Source: a virus
Direction: 5' to 3' (one strand)
DNA: 25,044 nucleotides
Virus record (IMG/VR): IMGVR_UViG_3300033571_020613
Coordinates: 1 to 25,044 of that record
In this document: piece after piece, positions 23,112-25,044 of the stretch
How the letters are laid out: every line of letters starts with the position of its first letter
How positions within the stretch are numbered: the first letter of the stretch is position 1
Notes under the pieces: model-generated
Seen by the model: only the letters and a program-made list of their open reading frames with translations
Told to the model about the DNA's origin: nothing
Database searches by the model: none
Position numbers and translations under genes: made by a program

Positions 23112-23857
23112 TATAAATTATACACTTCCCCAAATGGGTTTCGATCTGTGAAGTCAAGAACGTTTATTTCTCTTTCAAATTTTTCATTTTGTGCTAAAGG
23201 TTCTTGCGTTACATAATCATATTCTTCTAAAATAATTGTAGATTCTACATCATATTCTAATAGTAATTTCATTCCATCTTCCATTAATAGTTGATAACCA
23301 AATATATCCATGGTTTTATCAGCTACTACATTATCTACTTCATCTACACCAGTACTAATAGCTTCTGAGCTGTACTGGAACAATTCGCACTCTAATTGAA
23401 AGACATAAAGTTTTCCAACTTGAAAGAACGGATTTAAGGCATTTACCTTTCTTACTTCAAAGTAAGATTTAGTTAAAGGAAAATATATTAAATCACCTTC
23501 AGTAGGTCTTGTAGTAAGCTGGGCCTCACCGGATGTACCAACTACATCAAACCATCTTCTTCTAGCTACTAAAAAAGTTGCCTGTTGTCTTAACTCAACA
23601 CCAAATTTACTTAACAGCTCCCCCTCACCCTCAAACCCTTCTACATTTTGCATGTACATTTCAAGCATGTAGGCATTATCAAATTTATTTAAAGCATCTT
23701 CATTAAGTATATTATCTTCATATACTGTAGTACGGGGCATGTAGTATACATCAAACCCATAAATTTTTAAACATTCTATAATTAAATCTTCCACCACAAG
23801 CTGTTCACTTGCGCGACCTCCAGGAATACCGGCTTGAAAATAGTGATTAACTGCCAT
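23111..23857 (-). CDS. 14: gp14, neck protein
   Basis: Part of the head-to-tail connector that closes the filled head. The 248 residues are near T4 gp14 (256). The usual pieces are visible: SEQLVVEDLIIECLKIYGFDVYYMPR (17-42), LNEDALNKFDNAYMLEMYMQNVEGFEGEGELLSKFG, VARRRW, RPTEGDLIYFPLTKSYFEVRKV and the terminal FTDRNPFGE. A 65-base gap separates it from gp13; no ATAAATA core is present there, so it is probably read from the gp13 promoter. The ribosome site is weak (GGGAA). Confidence 0.94.
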   Translation of the reverse strand: MAVNHYFQAGIPGGRASEQLVVEDLIIECLKIYGFDVYYMPRTTVYEDNILNEDALNKFDNAYMLEMYMQNVEGFEGEGELLSKFGVELRQQATFLVARRRWFDVVGTSGEAQLTTRPTEGDLIYFPLTKSYFEVRKVNALNPFFQVGKLYVFQLECELFQYSSEAISTGVDEVDNVVADKTMDIFGYQLLMEDGMKLLLEYDVESTIILEEYDYVTQEPLAQNEKFEREINVLDFTDRNPFGEVYNL

Positions 23858-23922
23858 TTTGGTAAATTCCCGTGGATTTTATATTGACTTGCATGTAAAA
23901 TTGATGTGTTGGCGGTTGAGAA

Positions 23923-24870
23923 TTACCCGGTAAAGAAATCAACCGGCAATTGATAAGTTTGCTTAACATCTTCCCTTAGTTTTTCTATCTCCTCAACTGC
24001 TTCATCGTATATTTTCTGCCCGTTAAGTGTAACACCTCCAGGCATTTGTACACCTTCAAATTTCTTTAAGTTGGATCCCCATTGACGTTTTATTATTGCT
24101 GTAGCATATTCCTTAAGAAACATGTCGTTATATACGTCAGTAAAAGTATCTGGATCTAGAATTCTAAATGCTTCGAATACAATATAGTCACCAATAGTAA
24201 CATCTTGCTTCCAATCCATATCAATATAAACGCGGTTTTGATGGCGATTAAATCTAACCGGTTTTTGACCAACTAAAAGTTGATTAAAAAGTTCTAGTTG
24301 AGTTTTTATTTGACTATAATAAATTATGTCAGTTGATTGTAAAGAGTATAAATCATTAAGCAGAATTTGATATCTAACATCAAACATACTCATGCCGTTG
24401 GTTTTGTTTGTAAACGGAAGTACCCGTACAATACCGGTAACCGCATCAGAAAGTCCAAAATACCGATTATCAAAATTACCTAATGTAATAGAAGACAGCA
24501 CAGCCGACGTTCCAGATGTTGCGCCTGTAAATGTTTCCCCAGCGGAAAAAGTACCGGTAACATTATATACATTCATGCGATTGGAAGAAACGTTAGAGAA
24601 TTTAGTTGCTGTAGCTCCTGAAGTAGCACCGGTTATAGTTTCACCGTTTGCAAAAGAGGCAGCATTTATACCAGCAATTTGAATAAGTGAGGCCGTTACC
24701 TTTTCACTTAAATAAACCGTTTCAATTGCGTCAAAATGAAACTCTCTATAGAATTGAAATGCTTCATCTATACGATCTTCTACCTGGTCATCATCTACGT
24801 TTATTTCTATAACGGGATGTCCTAACTTTCTTAAGCAGTAATCAATTAAGCTTTGTCTAGAATTTACCAT
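23923..24870 (-). CDS. 13: gp13, neck protein
   Basis: Connector protein next to the portal. The 315 residues are close to T4 gp13 (309). It starts SRQSLIDYCLRKLGHPVIEINVDDDQVEDRIDEAFQFYREFHFD, the family signature, and ends with an IKRQWGSNLKKFEGVQMPGGVTLNGQ segment and a helix EEIEKLREDVKQTYQLP typical of gp13. Residues 73-124 hold two copies of an F-x-x-GE-T-x-TGATSG motif that look inserted. AGGAAA lies 5 bases before the ATG, with a late-promoter motif just upstream. Confidence 0.94.
   Translation of the reverse strand: MVNSRQSLIDYCLRKLGHPVIEINVDDDQVEDRIDEAFQFYREFHFDAIETVYLSEKVTASLIQIAGINAASFANGETITGATSGATATKFSNVSSNRMNVYNVTGTFSAGETFTGATSGTSAVLSSITLGNFDNRYFGLSDAVTGIVRVLPFTNKTNGMSMFDVRYQILLNDLYSLQSTDIIYYSQIKTQLELFNQLLVGQKPVRFNRHQNRVYIDMDWKQDVTIGDYIVFEAFRILDPDTFTDVYNDMFLKEYATAIIKRQWGSNLKKFEGVQMPGGVTLNGQKIYDEAVEEIEKLREDVKQTYQLPVDFFTG
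24499..24654 (-). repeat. Two GETxTGATSG motifs inside gp13
   Basis: The copies are encoded at 24604-24654 (FANGETITGATSGATAT) and 24499-24549 (FSAGETFTGATSGTSAV), 105 bases apart. The same kind of Gly/Thr-rich beta repeat occurs in tail-fibre and other surface proteins of marine phages. It interrupts an otherwise ordinary gp13. Confidence 0.75.
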
Positions 24871-24888
24871 AAATTTCCTATTTTCTTA

Positions 24889-24896
24889 TATTTATC
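24889..24896 (-). promoter_or_regulatory. Late promoter motif GATAAATA before gp13
   Basis: GATAAATAT matches 7 of 8 bases of the late octamer in the 31-base gap upstream of gp13, 18 bases before the ATG. The leader would be very short, about a dozen bases, but still contains AGGAAA. Confidence 0.65.
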
Positions 24897-24901
24897 TCAG
24901 G

Positions 24902-25044
24902 TTAAATTGAGATTAAATTAACAATACCTTTTACGTTAATTGTAGTGTTTGAAGTATAGTTTTCATTAAAATAACCTGATAGGGCATAATCTGGTGAATT
25001 AACGTAAAGTATGATATCGTTTCCAACTAAATCAAAATAATAAG
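24902..25044 (-). CDS. C-terminal 46 residues of an unidentified, probably structural, protein
   Basis: An open frame enters from the right edge and ends at a TAA (24902-24904). The visible part reads YYFDLVGNDIILYVNSPDYA followed by LSGYFNENYTSNTTINVKGI and VNLISI. It is rich in Tyr, Asn, Ser and beta-strand patterns. Genes just before gp13 in T4-like phages encode baseplate or fibre proteins (gp10-gp12, fibritin), so a virion protein is likely, but the piece is too short to name. Confidence 0.6.
   Translation of the reverse strand, partial: YYFDLVGNDIILYVNSPDYALSGYFNENYTSNTTINVKGIVNLISI

Noticed and set aside
23858-23922. Late promoter between gp13 and gp14
   Set aside because: The best sequence, TATAAAAT, matches only 6 of 8 bases and lacks the ATAAATA core found at the other sites.
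1-25044. tRNA genes, CRISPR arrays, insertion sequences, attachment sites
   Set aside because: Genes fill nearly the whole window, the largest gaps are about 60-85 bases, and I saw no cloverleaf, repeat array, transposase or integrase.

Overview
The window is a gene-dense, AT-rich piece of a T4-like contractile-tailed phage genome. Every gene I can support is on the minus strand, so transcription runs from high to low coordinates. The order neck (gp13, gp14), tail completion (gp15), terminase (gp16, gp17), sheath and tube (gp18, gp19), portal (gp20), prohead core, protease (gp21), scaffold (gp22), capsid (gp23), gp3-like protein, UvsY, UvsW, gp55 is the layout of marine T4-like phages such as cyanophages and pelagiphages. 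The host cannot be read from the window. I see no tRNA, CRISPR array, integrase or insertion sequence.

Right two thirds (about 9950-25044): the virion module. Seven intergenic or gene-end sites share the core ATAAATA and match the T4 late promoter TATAAATA. They lie before gp13, gp18, the small core protein, gp22, gp23, the gp3-like gene and queE. The late sigma factor gp55 that would read them is encoded at 6129-6725. One strong intrinsic terminator follows gp23. Between portal and protease lie three genes: a small acidic core protein, a 629-residue lysine-rich repeat protein and a 141-residue unknown protein.

Middle (6129-9919): a glycosyltransferase, UvsY, UvsW, a possible Sm-like protein and gp55, packed with TAATG or longer overlaps.

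Left (1-6145): a tightly coupled operon that looks like a 7-deazaguanine DNA hypermodification system. It holds QueE (split by one in-frame TAA), an unknown protein, FolE, a 2-oxoglutarate/Fe(II) oxygenase, a PD-(D/E)XK nuclease-like protein, a TGT-like base-exchange enzyme (DpdA), a formyltransferase (DpdN candidate), a P-loop kinase-like protein and QueF (cut by the window edge). Known chemistry links these as GTP to preQ0 (FolE, QueD, QueE, QueC), preQ0 to preQ1 (QueF), insertion into DNA by base exchange (DpdA) and formylation of the preQ1 side chain (DpdN). The predicted product is 2'-deoxy-7-(formylamino)methyl-7-deazaguanine in phage DNA. QueD and QueC are not in the window and may lie to the left or be supplied by the host.

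The operon starts behind a sigma70-like promoter that overlaps a late-promoter motif, and has a short leader that can fold into a hairpin, possibly a pseudoknot, near the queE ribosome binding site. The points most worth checking are the predicted fdPreQ1 pathway, the ochre codon inside queE, and the oxygenase and unknown protein as possible extra tailoring enzymes. All assignments come from reading motifs by eye; no database search was run.
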